From the NCBI GenBank assembly GCA_009693255.1, contig SHXQ01000005.1:1-64000 (forward strand): DNA of 64,000 bases. Reading direction: 5' to 3'. The stretch is from Methylotenera sp. Its GTDB lineage: Bacteria; Pseudomonadota; Gammaproteobacteria; Burkholderiales; Methylophilaceae. Both the position numbers and the translations under genes were made by a program. Below, in pieces: positions 27,324 through 36,546 of this stretch (positions are counted from its first letter, which is position 1; each line of letters starts with the position of its first letter). The notes beneath the pieces are model-generated. The model saw only the letters and a program-made list of their open reading frames with translations. It made no database searches and was not told the origin of the DNA.

Positions 27324-28646
27324 ATGGCAATAAAACATATATTAGTGGTGGACGACGAGGTAGGCATACGTGAGTTATTGCGAGATATTTTGCAAGATGA
27401 GGGTTACCATGTACAACTTGCTGAAAACGCCGCCGCCGCCCGTACCGCTAGACTGTATGAGCGTCCGGACATGGTGTTGTTGGATATTTGGATGCCGGAT
27501 TGTGATGGGATTACCCTGCTAAAAGAGTGGGTGAATAGTAGTTTACTGACGATGCCAGTGGTGATGATGTCTGGTCACGGTACGATAGATACTGCCGTTG
27601 AGGCGACACGAATTGGGGCATTTGATTTTTTAGAAAAGCCCATTGCACTACAAAAATTATTAAAAACTGTAACGGCTGCGCTAAAACATGGCGAGCAATT
27701 ACCTAAATCAGAAATGAATTTGGCCAGTTTAGGCAAAAGCCCAATCGTGACTGCGCTGAAAGATAGATTGGATAAAATTGCGATCAGTGTGAGCCCAAGC
27801 CCAGTATTGTTGATTGGTACAAAGGGTTGTGGCGCAGAATTGTGCGCTCGATATTTGCAGGAAGACGGTAGTCCTTGGCTGGAACTAACGGAATTTAGCC
27901 GGCTAGCACATGAGCCTTTGGATATTTTAGAAGCCATTCGCGGTGGCGTACTCTACATAGCCGAGGTGACTGAGCTCAATAAAGCTGAGCAAAAAGGCTT
28001 GTTGGTGCTGATGGCAAAATCAGAAAAATATCATGTGCGGGTCGTTTGTGGAACCAGTGAGAATTTACCGAGGTTACAAGCAGAGGCCTTGTTTGATTAT
28101 AATTTATTTCAGGCTTTATCCGCAGTTTCCTTGAGTATACCAGCGCTAGATGAGCATAAAGAAGATATTCCTGATTTAGTGATCGCGATGACCAGTCTGC
28201 AGTTAGAAGTGGCCGAATTGGAATATCGTGAATTTGATATTGCCGCGTTGAATGGTCTGCGCAATGCGGATTGGCCTGGCGACTTGGCGCAACTAAATGC
28301 GGCGATACGCAATTTGCTACAAACTAGCTTGGGTGAAAAAATTAGCTTAGATGATGTACAGCGCGTATTGCATCAATTCGATGATAGACCAATACTCGCT
28401 AATCCAGCAGGCACTACAAAACCACCGGTAGCGCAGGTAAAAGTAGGGGACTTAGTTAGCAGCATAGAGGCGCTATTGTTAGGTCAACCGCTGCGTGAGG
28501 CACGAGACGATTTTGAGCGGCTATATTTTGATCATCACATGAAACTAGCGACTCATAATATGAGTAAACTTGCTGAAATTGCAGGCTTAGAGCGTACCCA
28601 CTTATATCGTAAGCTCAAGCAATTGGGGATTAAAACTAAAGCTTAG
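27324..28646 (+). CDS. ntrX: NtrX-like response regulator with degenerate AAA+ domain
   Basis: A 440-residue protein four bases after ntrY. The receiver is complete: Asp10/Asp11, phosphoacceptor Asp54 (VLLDIWMPD) and Lys105. The C-terminus is a Fis-type HTH (MSKLAEIAGLERTHLYRKLK). The middle is unusual: Walker A reads GTKGCGAE instead of GExGTGKE, the Walker B region reads GGVLYIAEV without the aspartate, the GAFTGA sigma-54 loop is missing, and the space between the Walker motifs is only about 40 residues. It probably binds DNA under NtrY control but should not remodel sigma-54 polymerase. Confidence 0.88.
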   Translation: MAIKHILVVDDEVGIRELLRDILQDEGYHVQLAENAAAARTARLYERPDMVLLDIWMPDCDGITLLKEWVNSSLLTMPVVMMSGHGTIDTAVEATRIGAFDFLEKPIALQKLLKTVTAALKHGEQLPKSEMNLASLGKSPIVTALKDRLDKIAISVSPSPVLLIGTKGCGAELCARYLQEDGSPWLELTEFSRLAHEPLDILEAIRGGVLYIAEVTELNKAEQKGLLVLMAKSEKYHVRVVCGTSENLPRLQAEALFDYNLFQALSAVSLSIPALDEHKEDIPDLVIAMTSLQLEVAELEYREFDIAALNGLRNADWPGDLAQLNAAIRNLLQTSLGEKISLDDVQRVLHQFDDRPILANPAGTTKPPVAQVKVGDLVSSIEALLLGQPLREARDDFERLYFDHHMKLATHNMSKLAEIAGLERTHLYRKLKQLGIKTKA

Positions 28647-29407
28647 GCCACTTCTAAAACTACCGGCGTATGGTCAGAAGGTCGTTCTAACTTGCGCGGC
28701 GTTTTATCAATCCTGGCAGTAATACAAGTGGATTTGAGTGCATCGCTCACTAGAATGTGATCTATACGCATGCCGAAATTGCGTCTGAAACCCATCATGC
28801 GGTAATCCCACCAGCTGAAACTTTTTTCAGCTTGGTCAAATAGTCTGAAGCTGTCATGCAAACCTAAGTCTAAAAGGGCTTGAAATGCCAGTCGCTCGGC
28901 TGGACTGACTAAAATCTGCCCGACCCAAGCTGCAGGGTCATGGCAATCACGGTCTTCAGGGGCAATATTATAATCGCCCAATAGCATGAGTTGAGGGTGT
29001 AATATTAATTCAGTTTTAAGCCAAGCATTGAGCGCACTTAGCCAGCGCATTTTGTATTTATATTTATCAGAATCCAGCGCTTGTCCATTGGGAATGTAGG
29101 CGCAAATGATGCGAACGCCAGCAATGGTTGCAGCAATGACACGCTGCTGATCATCGATAAAGTTTGGCATGTTATGTTGAATACCGCTCAGTGGATGACG
29201 GCTCAATATGGCTACACCGTTATAGGTTTTTTGGCCAATATGCGCAGCTTCATAACCTGCTTCCTTCAGCACCGCATAGGGAAACTTGCTATCTTCTTGT
29301 TTAGTTTCTTGCAGACACAATACATCAGGCTGATTGTCACTTAGCCAATCCAGTACATGTGGCAATCGGACATTTAAAGAGTTAACGTTCCAAGTCGCAA
29401 GTTTCAT
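28643..29407 (-). CDS. xthA: Exodeoxyribonuclease III (XthA)
   Basis: A 254-residue AP endonuclease/exonuclease of base-excision repair. Motifs are MKLATWNVNSLNVRL, LCLQETKQED (catalytic Glu), GDYNIAPEDRDCHDP (Asp and Asn) and the final PSDHTPVVLEV (Asp-His). Its stop overlaps the convergent ntrX stop by four bases. I place the start at the second Met (29407) because the family begins MKLATWN. Confidence 0.95.
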   Translation of the reverse strand: MKLATWNVNSLNVRLPHVLDWLSDNQPDVLCLQETKQEDSKFPYAVLKEAGYEAAHIGQKTYNGVAILSRHPLSGIQHNMPNFIDDQQRVIAATIAGVRIICAYIPNGQALDSDKYKYKMRWLSALNAWLKTELILHPQLMLLGDYNIAPEDRDCHDPAAWVGQILVSPAERLAFQALLDLGLHDSFRLFDQAEKSFSWWDYRMMGFRRNFGMRIDHILVSDALKSTCITARIDKTPRKLERPSDHTPVVLEVA

Positions 29408-29421
29408 CGCCATAGTAATCG

Positions 29422-31488
29422 CTAACCCATGCCATTATGGCGGAGTAAGGCGTCTATGTTAGGTTCGCGTCCGCGAAACGCGATAAAGGATTCTAATGCA
29501 GAGCGTGAGCCGCCTTGCGCTAAAATTTCTTGCCAATAACGTTGACCAGTTTCTGCACAAAGCACACCGTTTTCTTCAAACATGCTGTAAGCATCAGCTG
29601 AGAGCACTTCTGCCCATTTGTAGCTGTAATAGCCGGCTGAATATCCGCCTGAGAAAATATGGGTGAAATTATTCGGAAAGCGGTTCCATTTTGGTGGTCG
29701 GACTACGGCCACTTCATCGCGCACTTCCTCGATAAGATCTACTACGGTTTTTTTCCCGTAAGGGTCAAACTCACTATGCAATCGAATATCAAACAGTGAA
29801 AATTCTATTTGACGCATGGTTTGCATGCCAGCCTGAAAGTTCTTAGCCGCGACCATCTTGTCGAATAGTGCGCGTGGTAATTGCTCACCAGTATCGACGT
29901 GGGCAGTCATGTGACGTAACACCTCCCATTCCCAGCAGAAATTTTCCATGAATTGGCTAGGCAACTCAACGGCATCCCACTCCACACCTTTAATGCCAGA
30001 GACACTATAGTCATCCACTTTGGTGAGCATGTGGTGCAAGCCATGACCAAATTCATGAAACATGGTGAGCACTTCATCATGGGTAAACAAGGCGGGTTTT
30101 TCGCCCACTGGCGCAGAGAAGTTGCAGGTTAAGAATGCCACAGGCGTCGTGATGCTGTCCGCAATTTTGCGACGGGTGATGGCTTCATCCATCCAAGCTC
30201 CGCCGCGCTTATTATTGCGTGCGTATAAGTCTAAATAAAATTGGCCAATCAATTTTCCGGTGTGATCATTGATGTCGTAAAAGCTGGCAGTTTCATGCCA
30301 AACAGAGGCATGAGATTTGATAACTTTGACACCAAAAATAGTTTCCACTACTTTGAATAAACCCGCTAACACTTTATTTTCTGGAAAATATTGTTTTACT
30401 TCCAGGTCAGAAAACGCATATTTTTCTTCACGTAGTTTTTCTGAAACATAGGCCACGTCCCAAGCTTGCATATCGCAGATACCGAGTTTTTCGGCATAGG
30501 CTTCGAGTTCTTGCTTATCTTTAAGTGCGTAGGGCTTAGCTTTCTTAGCTAGGTCATGCAAAAAATCATTGACCTGCTGCGCTGATTCAGCCATTTTCGT
30601 GGTGATAGATAGTTCAGCATAATTAGGAAAACCAAGTAAATTTGCCGCCTCAAGTTTCAGTTTGAGAATTTGCGAAATGAGTGGTGTGTTATCCCACTTG
30701 GACTGACCAAATTCAGAAGCCCGGGTAGCATAAGCGCGGTAAAGCGTTTCACGTAGCTGGCGATTTTGTGCGTATTGCAGCACCGGTTGGTAGGATGGAA
30801 ATTGCAAGGTAAACTTATAGCTTAAATTCCCATTAGCCACTTGCGTCGCCAGGCCATTTTCTTTTGTCGCCTCACTAGCAGTTTGCAACACATCTTCAGG
30901 AATGCCAGTTAAGGTGCTCGCATCTTCAATGATTAGCGCATAGTCGTTGGTGTTATCCAATACATTTTCTTCAAATTTAGAAGACAGTTTTGAGAGTGCT
31001 TCTTGAATTTCTTTAAAGCGTATTTTTTGCTCAGCAGGGAGTTCTGCGCCACCTAAGCGAAAGTCACGCAGTTCATTTTCTATAATCTTTTTCTGCGAGG
31101 GCGTGAGCGAGTCAAAAGTGCTATCTGCACGTAGCGCACGGAACTTAGCATATAGGCGCTCATCTTGGCCTAAATCAGCATAGAAATCAGTGAGTTTAGA
31201 TAAATTATCATTGTAGGCTGCACGTAGCGTTGGATTATTCACCACACCGTTCATGTGCCCTACTTGCGACCATGCGCGAGCTAGTTTTTCTTCCATATCC
31301 TCAAGCTTGGCGGCAAAATTATCCCAAGTGGCAACACTTGCACTTAATGCCAGTGTTTCTATGGTCGCTCTTGCTTCGGCCAATAGGAAATCTAGCGCAG
31401 GGCTGACATGCTCGGCTTTGACTTCATCAAATTTTGGTAGACCAGAAAAGTATAAAAGAGGGTTGTTTGCTAATAATATTGCGGTCAC
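29422..31488 (-). CDS. prlC: Oligopeptidase A (M3 metallopeptidase)
   Basis: A 688-residue cytoplasmic zinc peptidase that degrades short peptides such as cleaved signal peptides. The zinc site is MFHEFGHGLHHML with a downstream glutamate in GVEWDAVELPSQFMEN. Length and the C-terminal region fit PrlC rather than peptidyl-dipeptidase Dcp. It lies just upstream of xthA on the same strand and 20 bases after ptsI. Confidence 0.95.
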   Translation of the reverse strand: MTAILLANNPLLYFSGLPKFDEVKAEHVSPALDFLLAEARATIETLALSASVATWDNFAAKLEDMEEKLARAWSQVGHMNGVVNNPTLRAAYNDNLSKLTDFYADLGQDERLYAKFRALRADSTFDSLTPSQKKIIENELRDFRLGGAELPAEQKIRFKEIQEALSKLSSKFEENVLDNTNDYALIIEDASTLTGIPEDVLQTASEATKENGLATQVANGNLSYKFTLQFPSYQPVLQYAQNRQLRETLYRAYATRASEFGQSKWDNTPLISQILKLKLEAANLLGFPNYAELSITTKMAESAQQVNDFLHDLAKKAKPYALKDKQELEAYAEKLGICDMQAWDVAYVSEKLREEKYAFSDLEVKQYFPENKVLAGLFKVVETIFGVKVIKSHASVWHETASFYDINDHTGKLIGQFYLDLYARNNKRGGAWMDEAITRRKIADSITTPVAFLTCNFSAPVGEKPALFTHDEVLTMFHEFGHGLHHMLTKVDDYSVSGIKGVEWDAVELPSQFMENFCWEWEVLRHMTAHVDTGEQLPRALFDKMVAAKNFQAGMQTMRQIEFSLFDIRLHSEFDPYGKKTVVDLIEEVRDEVAVVRPPKWNRFPNNFTHIFSGGYSAGYYSYKWAEVLSADAYSMFEENGVLCAETGQRYWQEILAQGGSRSALESFIAFRGREPNIDALLRHNGMG

Positions 31489-31508
31489 TGCGGTACATCC
31501 TTTAGTTA

Positions 31509-33275
31509 TTATTTCGATCTTAAATCTGTTGCGGCGTTAAACTTGGCAACCAAAGGTTCAATTTTATCAAGGTCAGATAATCCTAAAACTTTGCGGGCGT
31601 TATCGCTGAGGTTGCTGAGCTGGCTATGCAATATCTGTTGTTTCACACTGAGTATATGTGATGGGTGCATGGATAGTTGGCGTAAGCCCATGCCGATGAG
31701 TAATTTAGTTAATTTAACATCGCCAGCCATCTCACCACATACTGACACGGACTTACCCAGTTTTTCGCCAGCTTTAATTGTCATTGAGATCAATTTCAAT
31801 ACTGATGGATGCAATGGATTGTACAGGTGAGCCACCGCATCATCAGTACGATCTATGGCTAAAGTATATTGAATTAAATCATTAGTGCCGATAGACAAGA
31901 AGTCTAACTCTTTAGCAAAAGCGTCTGCATTAATGGCGGCCGCAGGAATTTCTATCATGCCACCCAGCGCAATGTTTTCGTTAAATGCAATATTTTGTTT
32001 ACGTAAACTCATTTTGGCGCGCTCTAATAGCAGCTTGGTTTGCCGCAACTCAGAAAGCGTTGATAGCATGGGCACCAAAATTTTGATGTTCCCAAAATGA
32101 GAAGCACGCAGTAAGGCGCGCAATTGGGTGTGAAAAATTTGTGGTTCCGATAAGCAATAACGGATAGCACGTAAGCCCAGCGCTGGATTTGCACAAGTGA
32201 CGACAGTATCAGGATTCATTTGTTTATCTGCACCTAAATCCAAAGTGCGGATAATCACAACGGCACCTTTCATGGCTTCAGCGACAGCTTTATAAGCAAT
32301 AAATTGCTCTTCTTCATCTGGCATATCACGCCGATTCATAAATAAGAACTCGGTGCGATAAAGGCCAATGCCAGTAGCGCCAGATGCGCTAACAGCGACT
32401 ACGTCTTCAGGGACTTCAATATTGGCAAATAAATCAATGCTAGTGCCATCTAATGTAATGGTTTTGGTCGATCTGATGCGCTGTAGTTTTTGTTGCTCAA
32501 GCTCCCATTGTTCTTGACGCAGCTTGTATTCGGTTAAGATACTTTTGTCCGGGTTAACAATAACTACCCCTTGACCACCATCTACAATCATTAACTCGCC
32601 ATCACGAATTAAATCACGTGCTTTTTGTAGCGCTACGATAGAGGGTATATTTAAACTACGCGCTAGAATTGCCGTATGTGAGGTAATGCCACCGACATCG
32701 GTAATAAATGCTGCAAATTCATGCTGTTTAAACTGAATCGCGTCAGCGGGTGAAATGTCGTGTGCGACTAAGATGAGTTTACGCTCTTCATTCAGTGCGT
32801 TAGTTTGTTGTTCGGTGCTTAATTGGCTAGGATGGCCGAGCAGCACTTTAATCACACGCTCAACCACTTGGATCACATCTTGTTTGCGTTCGCGCAAGTA
32901 CTCGTCTTCAATTTGCTCAAACTGCTCAACAATATCGTCCATTTGCAATTTAATCGCCCACTCGGCGTTGCACTGTTCATTTCTGATGATGTTTTTGGGT
33001 ATTTCAGAGAGCGACTTATCTTCCAACATCATTAAATGCGTGCCGATAAATGCCGCCAATTCTGCCGGGGCATTTTTACGTAAATTGCTGTTAATTTTCT
33101 CTAAATCTTGCTTTACAGCAGTGATTGCACTGCTAAAACGTTTTATTTCGTCATCAATTAAGTGTTTGGGTAACTGGTAATGGACAACCTCCAGTAGCGC
33201 ATTAGATACCAAGTGAGCATGGCCAATGGCAATACCGCCAGAAACACCTACACCATGAATGCAAAAGCTAATCAA
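31509..33275 (-). CDS. ptsI: PTS enzyme I (phosphoenolpyruvate-protein phosphotransferase)
   Basis: A 588-residue cytoplasmic enzyme that takes phosphate from PEP and passes it to HPr. The swivel histidine is His200 in GGITSHTAILARS. The PEP-binding barrel has LYRTEFLFMNR, DLGADKQ, FLSIGTNDLIQYTLAIDR and VSVCGEMAGD (catalytic Cys). No ATG fits: the first plausible codon is TTG 33275, 23 bases after the ptsH stop. No sugar permease is nearby, so its role here is probably regulatory. Confidence 0.95.
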   Translation of the reverse strand: MISFCIHGVGVSGGIAIGHAHLVSNALLEVVHYQLPKHLIDDEIKRFSSAITAVKQDLEKINSNLRKNAPAELAAFIGTHLMMLEDKSLSEIPKNIIRNEQCNAEWAIKLQMDDIVEQFEQIEDEYLRERKQDVIQVVERVIKVLLGHPSQLSTEQQTNALNEERKLILVAHDISPADAIQFKQHEFAAFITDVGGITSHTAILARSLNIPSIVALQKARDLIRDGELMIVDGGQGVVIVNPDKSILTEYKLRQEQWELEQQKLQRIRSTKTITLDGTSIDLFANIEVPEDVVAVSASGATGIGLYRTEFLFMNRRDMPDEEEQFIAYKAVAEAMKGAVVIIRTLDLGADKQMNPDTVVTCANPALGLRAIRYCLSEPQIFHTQLRALLRASHFGNIKILVPMLSTLSELRQTKLLLERAKMSLRKQNIAFNENIALGGMIEIPAAAINADAFAKELDFLSIGTNDLIQYTLAIDRTDDAVAHLYNPLHPSVLKLISMTIKAGEKLGKSVSVCGEMAGDVKLTKLLIGMGLRQLSMHPSHILSVKQQILHSQLSNLSDNARKVLGLSDLDKIEPLVAKFNAATDLRSK

Positions 33276-33297
33276 TTTTAAGGGCGCTCATGAGTAG

Positions 33298-33567
33298 TTA
33301 TTCCCCTTCACCAAAGTAATCTGCAATAAGTGCGGTAAGCGCATCAGTGGCAGCTTGTTCGTCGGCGCCGTTAGCTTCCAACGTAACATATGAGCCTTGG
33401 GCGGCGGCCAGCATCATTACGCCCATGATACTTTTTGCATTTACGCGGCGACCATTACGCGTGATCCAAACTTCGCTCAGGTACTTACTAGCGATTTGAG
33501 TGAGTTTTGTTGATGCACGGGCATGTAACCCGAGTTTATTGATGATTGCAACTTCGATACTAATCAT
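33298..33567 (-). CDS. ptsH: Phosphocarrier protein HPr
   Basis: An 89-residue phosphocarrier. Both phosphorylation sites are present: His15 in KLGLHARAS (from enzyme I) and Ser46 in NAKSIMGVMMLAA (from HPr kinase). This fits the presence of hprK two genes upstream. It lies between the EIIA gene and ptsI on the minus strand. Confidence 0.96.
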   Translation of the reverse strand: MISIEVAIINKLGLHARASTKLTQIASKYLSEVWITRNGRRVNAKSIMGVMMLAAAQGSYVTLEANGADEQAATDALTALIADYFGEGE

Positions 33568-33648
33568 TTTTGTTTAACTTCGGCATTCATATTTAACCTG
33601 ACCATATTAATTTTTTAGTTATTCTATTTGGAGATTAGCTATTGTAAC

Positions 33649-34059
33649 TTACGGCTCATATCGTTCGCAGCAGTCGAGACTAAAATGCACAACCCCCTCA
33701 CGCCCACCGGTTACAGCTTTTTCTACCAACGCCATGAGTGACTCATGACGATAAGTCATGGTGCGCACGATCATTGGCATGTTCACGCCCGCCACCCCTT
33801 CTACGATGCCTGGTATCAATAATTTACTGACGATATTGCATGGGGTTGCACCATACATATCTGATAGCACTAATACACCATCGCCTTCATTAAGTTTGCT
33901 GACTAAAGCTTGGGCGATGGGCAACAAATCATTGGGGTCATCTTGGTTGTTGACAGCGAGAAATGCCACCTGCCTAGGTTCATTGCCGATCACATGCTTT
34001 GCGCACTCTACCAAGCTTTGACCAAAGCCGCCGTGAGCGATGATTAAAATCCCAATCAT
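33649..34059 (-). CDS. PTS mannose-type EIIA protein
   Basis: A 136-residue protein of the EIIA-Man fold, starting MIGILIIAHGGFGQSL with the phosphorylatable His9, then VLVLSDMYGATPCNIVS. No EIIB, EIIC or EIID partner is encoded nearby. In betaproteobacteria such proteins end a regulatory phosphorelay with PtsI, HPr and HprK. Targets cannot be read from the sequence. Confidence 0.92.
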   Translation of the reverse strand: MIGILIIAHGGFGQSLVECAKHVIGNEPRQVAFLAVNNQDDPNDLLPIAQALVSKLNEGDGVLVLSDMYGATPCNIVSKLLIPGIVEGVAGVNMPMIVRTMTYRHESLMALVEKAVTGGREGVVHFSLDCCERYEP

Positions 34060-34128
34060 TTTATTTTCTACTTTAAATTCTTAATAATAAATTAGTAATA
34101 TCAATAATACTGGCCGCATCTAAAAGGG

Positions 34129-34983
34129 CTATTTTAACTCTCTATGCCGCGTGAGTACTTTTTGTTGTGTCATAAAGTATTGGCTTAATTGTGCTACAAA
34201 ATACACTGAGCGATGTTGCCCGCCCGTGCAACCAATAGCAACTGTTAAATAACTGCGGTTGTCTGCTATAAAGCAGGGTAGCCATTTGTCTAGATATTGT
34301 TTGATATCATTTAGCATTTCCTGCACGTTCGTTTGGCCTTCTAAAAACAGATGTACTTCAGTATCGAGGCCGCTAAGGTCGCGCAATTTAGCATCGTAAT
34401 GCGGGTTTGGCAAGCAGCGGATATCAAATACAAAGTCGGCATCTCGCGGAATACCGTGTTTAAAGCCAAATGAGGTGAATAATAGCGTGAGCCCTGAATT
34501 GTCACATGAAACGACGTCTTTTATCCAGGATCTGAGTTTGTTGGCGTTGATGTGACTGGTGTCGATGACATGGCCTAGTTTAGCTAGGCTACTGAGTAAC
34601 TCGCGTTCCACAGCAATACTTTCAGCTAGCGTCATATTGTTTTGACTTAAGGGGTGCTTACGTCGCGTTTCGCTGAATCTTTTGACTAGCGTTTCAACAT
34701 CAGAGGTTAAAAATAGTAGCTGCGTACTGATGTTTTGTAACTTCAATTGTTCAATATGCACCGGCAGTGTTTCAATTGCGGCACTGCGACTGTCTATGCT
34801 AATGGCTACGCGGTCGTAATTAGGCGCATAAAAATTGTTTTCAGATTGTAGGTGTTCAGCAATCTGTGGCAATATGGTAGCGGGCAAATTATCTATGCAA
34901 TAGTAGCCACTATCTTCAAGTGCGTTTAAGGCAATACTTTTACCGGACCCTGAAAGGCCGGTAATAATGATGAGTTGTTTCAT
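34129..34983 (-). CDS. rapZ: RNase adapter protein RapZ
   Basis: A 284-residue protein with an N-terminal P-loop kinase-like domain (GLSGSGKS, residues 9-16) and a C-terminal domain with LLFTSFGFKHGIPRDADFVF and IGCTGGQHRSVYFV. In enterics RapZ guides RNase E to GlmZ small RNA to control glucosamine-6-phosphate synthesis. It lies 7 bases after hprK, so co-translation is likely. Whether a GlmZ-like RNA exists here is unknown. Confidence 0.95.
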   Translation of the reverse strand: MKQLIIITGLSGSGKSIALNALEDSGYYCIDNLPATILPQIAEHLQSENNFYAPNYDRVAISIDSRSAAIETLPVHIEQLKLQNISTQLLFLTSDVETLVKRFSETRRKHPLSQNNMTLAESIAVERELLSSLAKLGHVIDTSHINANKLRSWIKDVVSCDNSGLTLLFTSFGFKHGIPRDADFVFDIRCLPNPHYDAKLRDLSGLDTEVHLFLEGQTNVQEMLNDIKQYLDKWLPCFIADNRSYLTVAIGCTGGQHRSVYFVAQLSQYFMTQQKVLTRHRELK

Positions 34984-34990
34984 AGACGTA

Positions 34991-35941
34991 TTATTCAGTA
35001 GGGGCTAATTTCTTCATCTCACGCTGTTGGCGTTGCATAAACTGTTTGGTGGCATTCACGCCGCGCAATAATAACATGTGGTTGCGAATAGCAACTTCTA
35101 CCAGCACCGCGATATTGCGACCTGCAGCGATGGGGATTTTTATTTTAGCTATTTTAACGCCTAATACTTCCTCATGTTGCGTTTTGATGTTGAGTCTATC
35201 CAATTGTTGCAATGCCTGGTTATCTGCCATTTCTAGCTGAATGATCAAATCAAGCGGTTTCGTTGGTTTGACAGAGTTATCGCCAAATAGTGCTCGAATA
35301 TTTAAAATGCCTAAACCACGCACTTCTAAAAAATCTTGTAGCAATGTAGGGCAGCGACCTTCAACGCGCTCAGGAGAAATGCGAAAAAAATCGACGACAT
35401 CATCGGCAATCAACCTGTGGCCTCGTGAAATAAGCTCTAAAGCAAGCTCACTTTTGCCGATAGCGGCTTCGCCTTTGATGAGTGCGCCGAAGCCTTGCAC
35501 TTCCATAAAAACACCATGTAAGCTCAATGATTCTGCAACAGCATGGGCTAGGAAGTGATTCAGTACATCCATTAATTCTGGACTGTGCAGTGGTGATGTG
35601 AATAGCGGGGTGTTGTGGCTATTGGCCGCACTTAACAATAAATCAGGAACATGCTCGCCATTTGCCACAATCACTACGGCTAAGTCGGTGGAGAATAAAT
35701 TTTTGATGGCGGCTTTGGTTTCAGCGGCTTGCAGGCTACGTAAATAATCCATTTCGGCACAACCCAATACCTGTACGCGATTAGGATGTACAAAGTTAAG
35801 GTGGCCAATGAGGGCTAAAGATGGTTTTGCCACCGTATCGCTAATGAGGGTGTTAGACCCGCCGTTAAGCCCTGCAACCCAGTTCATTTTTAGCTTGCGG
35901 CGGGTTTGTTTGAATAGCTCAGCTACGTTGATTTGAGCCAT
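34991..35941 (-). CDS. hprK: HPr kinase/phosphorylase
   Basis: A 316-residue bifunctional enzyme that phosphorylates HPr at Ser46 and removes the phosphate. The P-loop is GEAAIGKSELA (from about 157), a conserved His142 lies in SLHGVFMEV, and the HprK signature EVRGLGILNIRALFG follows. It is 51 bases after hpf. In many related genomes ptsN sits between hpf and hprK; here it is missing. Confidence 0.96.
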   Translation of the reverse strand: MAQINVAELFKQTRRKLKMNWVAGLNGGSNTLISDTVAKPSLALIGHLNFVHPNRVQVLGCAEMDYLRSLQAAETKAAIKNLFSTDLAVVIVANGEHVPDLLLSAANSHNTPLFTSPLHSPELMDVLNHFLAHAVAESLSLHGVFMEVQGFGALIKGEAAIGKSELALELISRGHRLIADDVVDFFRISPERVEGRCPTLLQDFLEVRGLGILNIRALFGDNSVKPTKPLDLIIQLEMADNQALQQLDRLNIKTQHEEVLGVKIAKIKIPIAAGRNIAVLVEVAIRNHMLLLRGVNATKQFMQRQQREMKKLAPTE

Positions 35942-35992
35942 GTGACTGTAGTAATTTTAGTATCAATAAAATCTGGTTGAATTTAAATGACC

Positions 35993-36334
35993 TTAACTTA
36001 AATCTTGAGGATCAATGGCTTGGTGCTTAACTGCGCCATTTGATTTATGGTGGTCAGCATGTTTTTCTTTATGTTTTACCACTTGACGGTCAAGCTTGTC
36101 AGTCAACATATCAATCGCGCTGTACATATTGTCATCTTCGCAAGCCGCATGTAAGTCATTGCCAGGAACATGCAGTGTCGCTTCTACCTTTTGGGCGAGC
36201 TTTTCCACACTCATGGTCACTTTGACGTCTATTACATGATCAAAATGATTGCTAATTCGGACTAATTTGCTGGTGACATAATCGCGTAATGCAGGAGTTA
36301 CTTCTAAATGCAGACCAGTTAACTGTAAATTCAT
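35993..36334 (-). CDS. hpf: Ribosome hibernation-promoting factor (short HPF)
   Basis: A 113-residue ribosome-binding protein: MNLQLTGLHLEVTPALRDYV at the start, then SVEKLAQKVEATLHVPG, DMYSAIDMLTDKLDRQVVKHKEK. This is the short form lacking the C-terminal dimerisation domain, which dimerises 70S ribosomes into 100S particles in stationary phase. A strong AAAGGAG site precedes the ATG. It follows rpoN with a 212-base gap. Confidence 0.94.
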   Translation of the reverse strand: MNLQLTGLHLEVTPALRDYVTSKLVRISNHFDHVIDVKVTMSVEKLAQKVEATLHVPGNDLHAACEDDNMYSAIDMLTDKLDRQVVKHKEKHADHHKSNGAVKHQAIDPQDLS

Positions 36335-36546
36335 GACTTACTCCTTTTTAAAATATTCTAAAAGTTAGAACGGTCAAAAACAAATCACAGATGAAAGTAT
36401 ATGACACATAAAAACCCATAGAGCAATTTCAGTTTACTACTATAATTCGCTTCAGTGCTAGAGAAATAAAGAATATTTTTGATGCCAGTTTCGCCGCTTC
36501 AGTGGCGCTTGGTTTTAAGCCACTTTTAGCAAAAATTAAATTGAGC

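Noticed and set aside
32755-33180. 141-residue plus-strand ORF within ptsI
   Set aside because: It is a serine/cysteine-rich shadow of the well-supported ptsI gene on the other strand.
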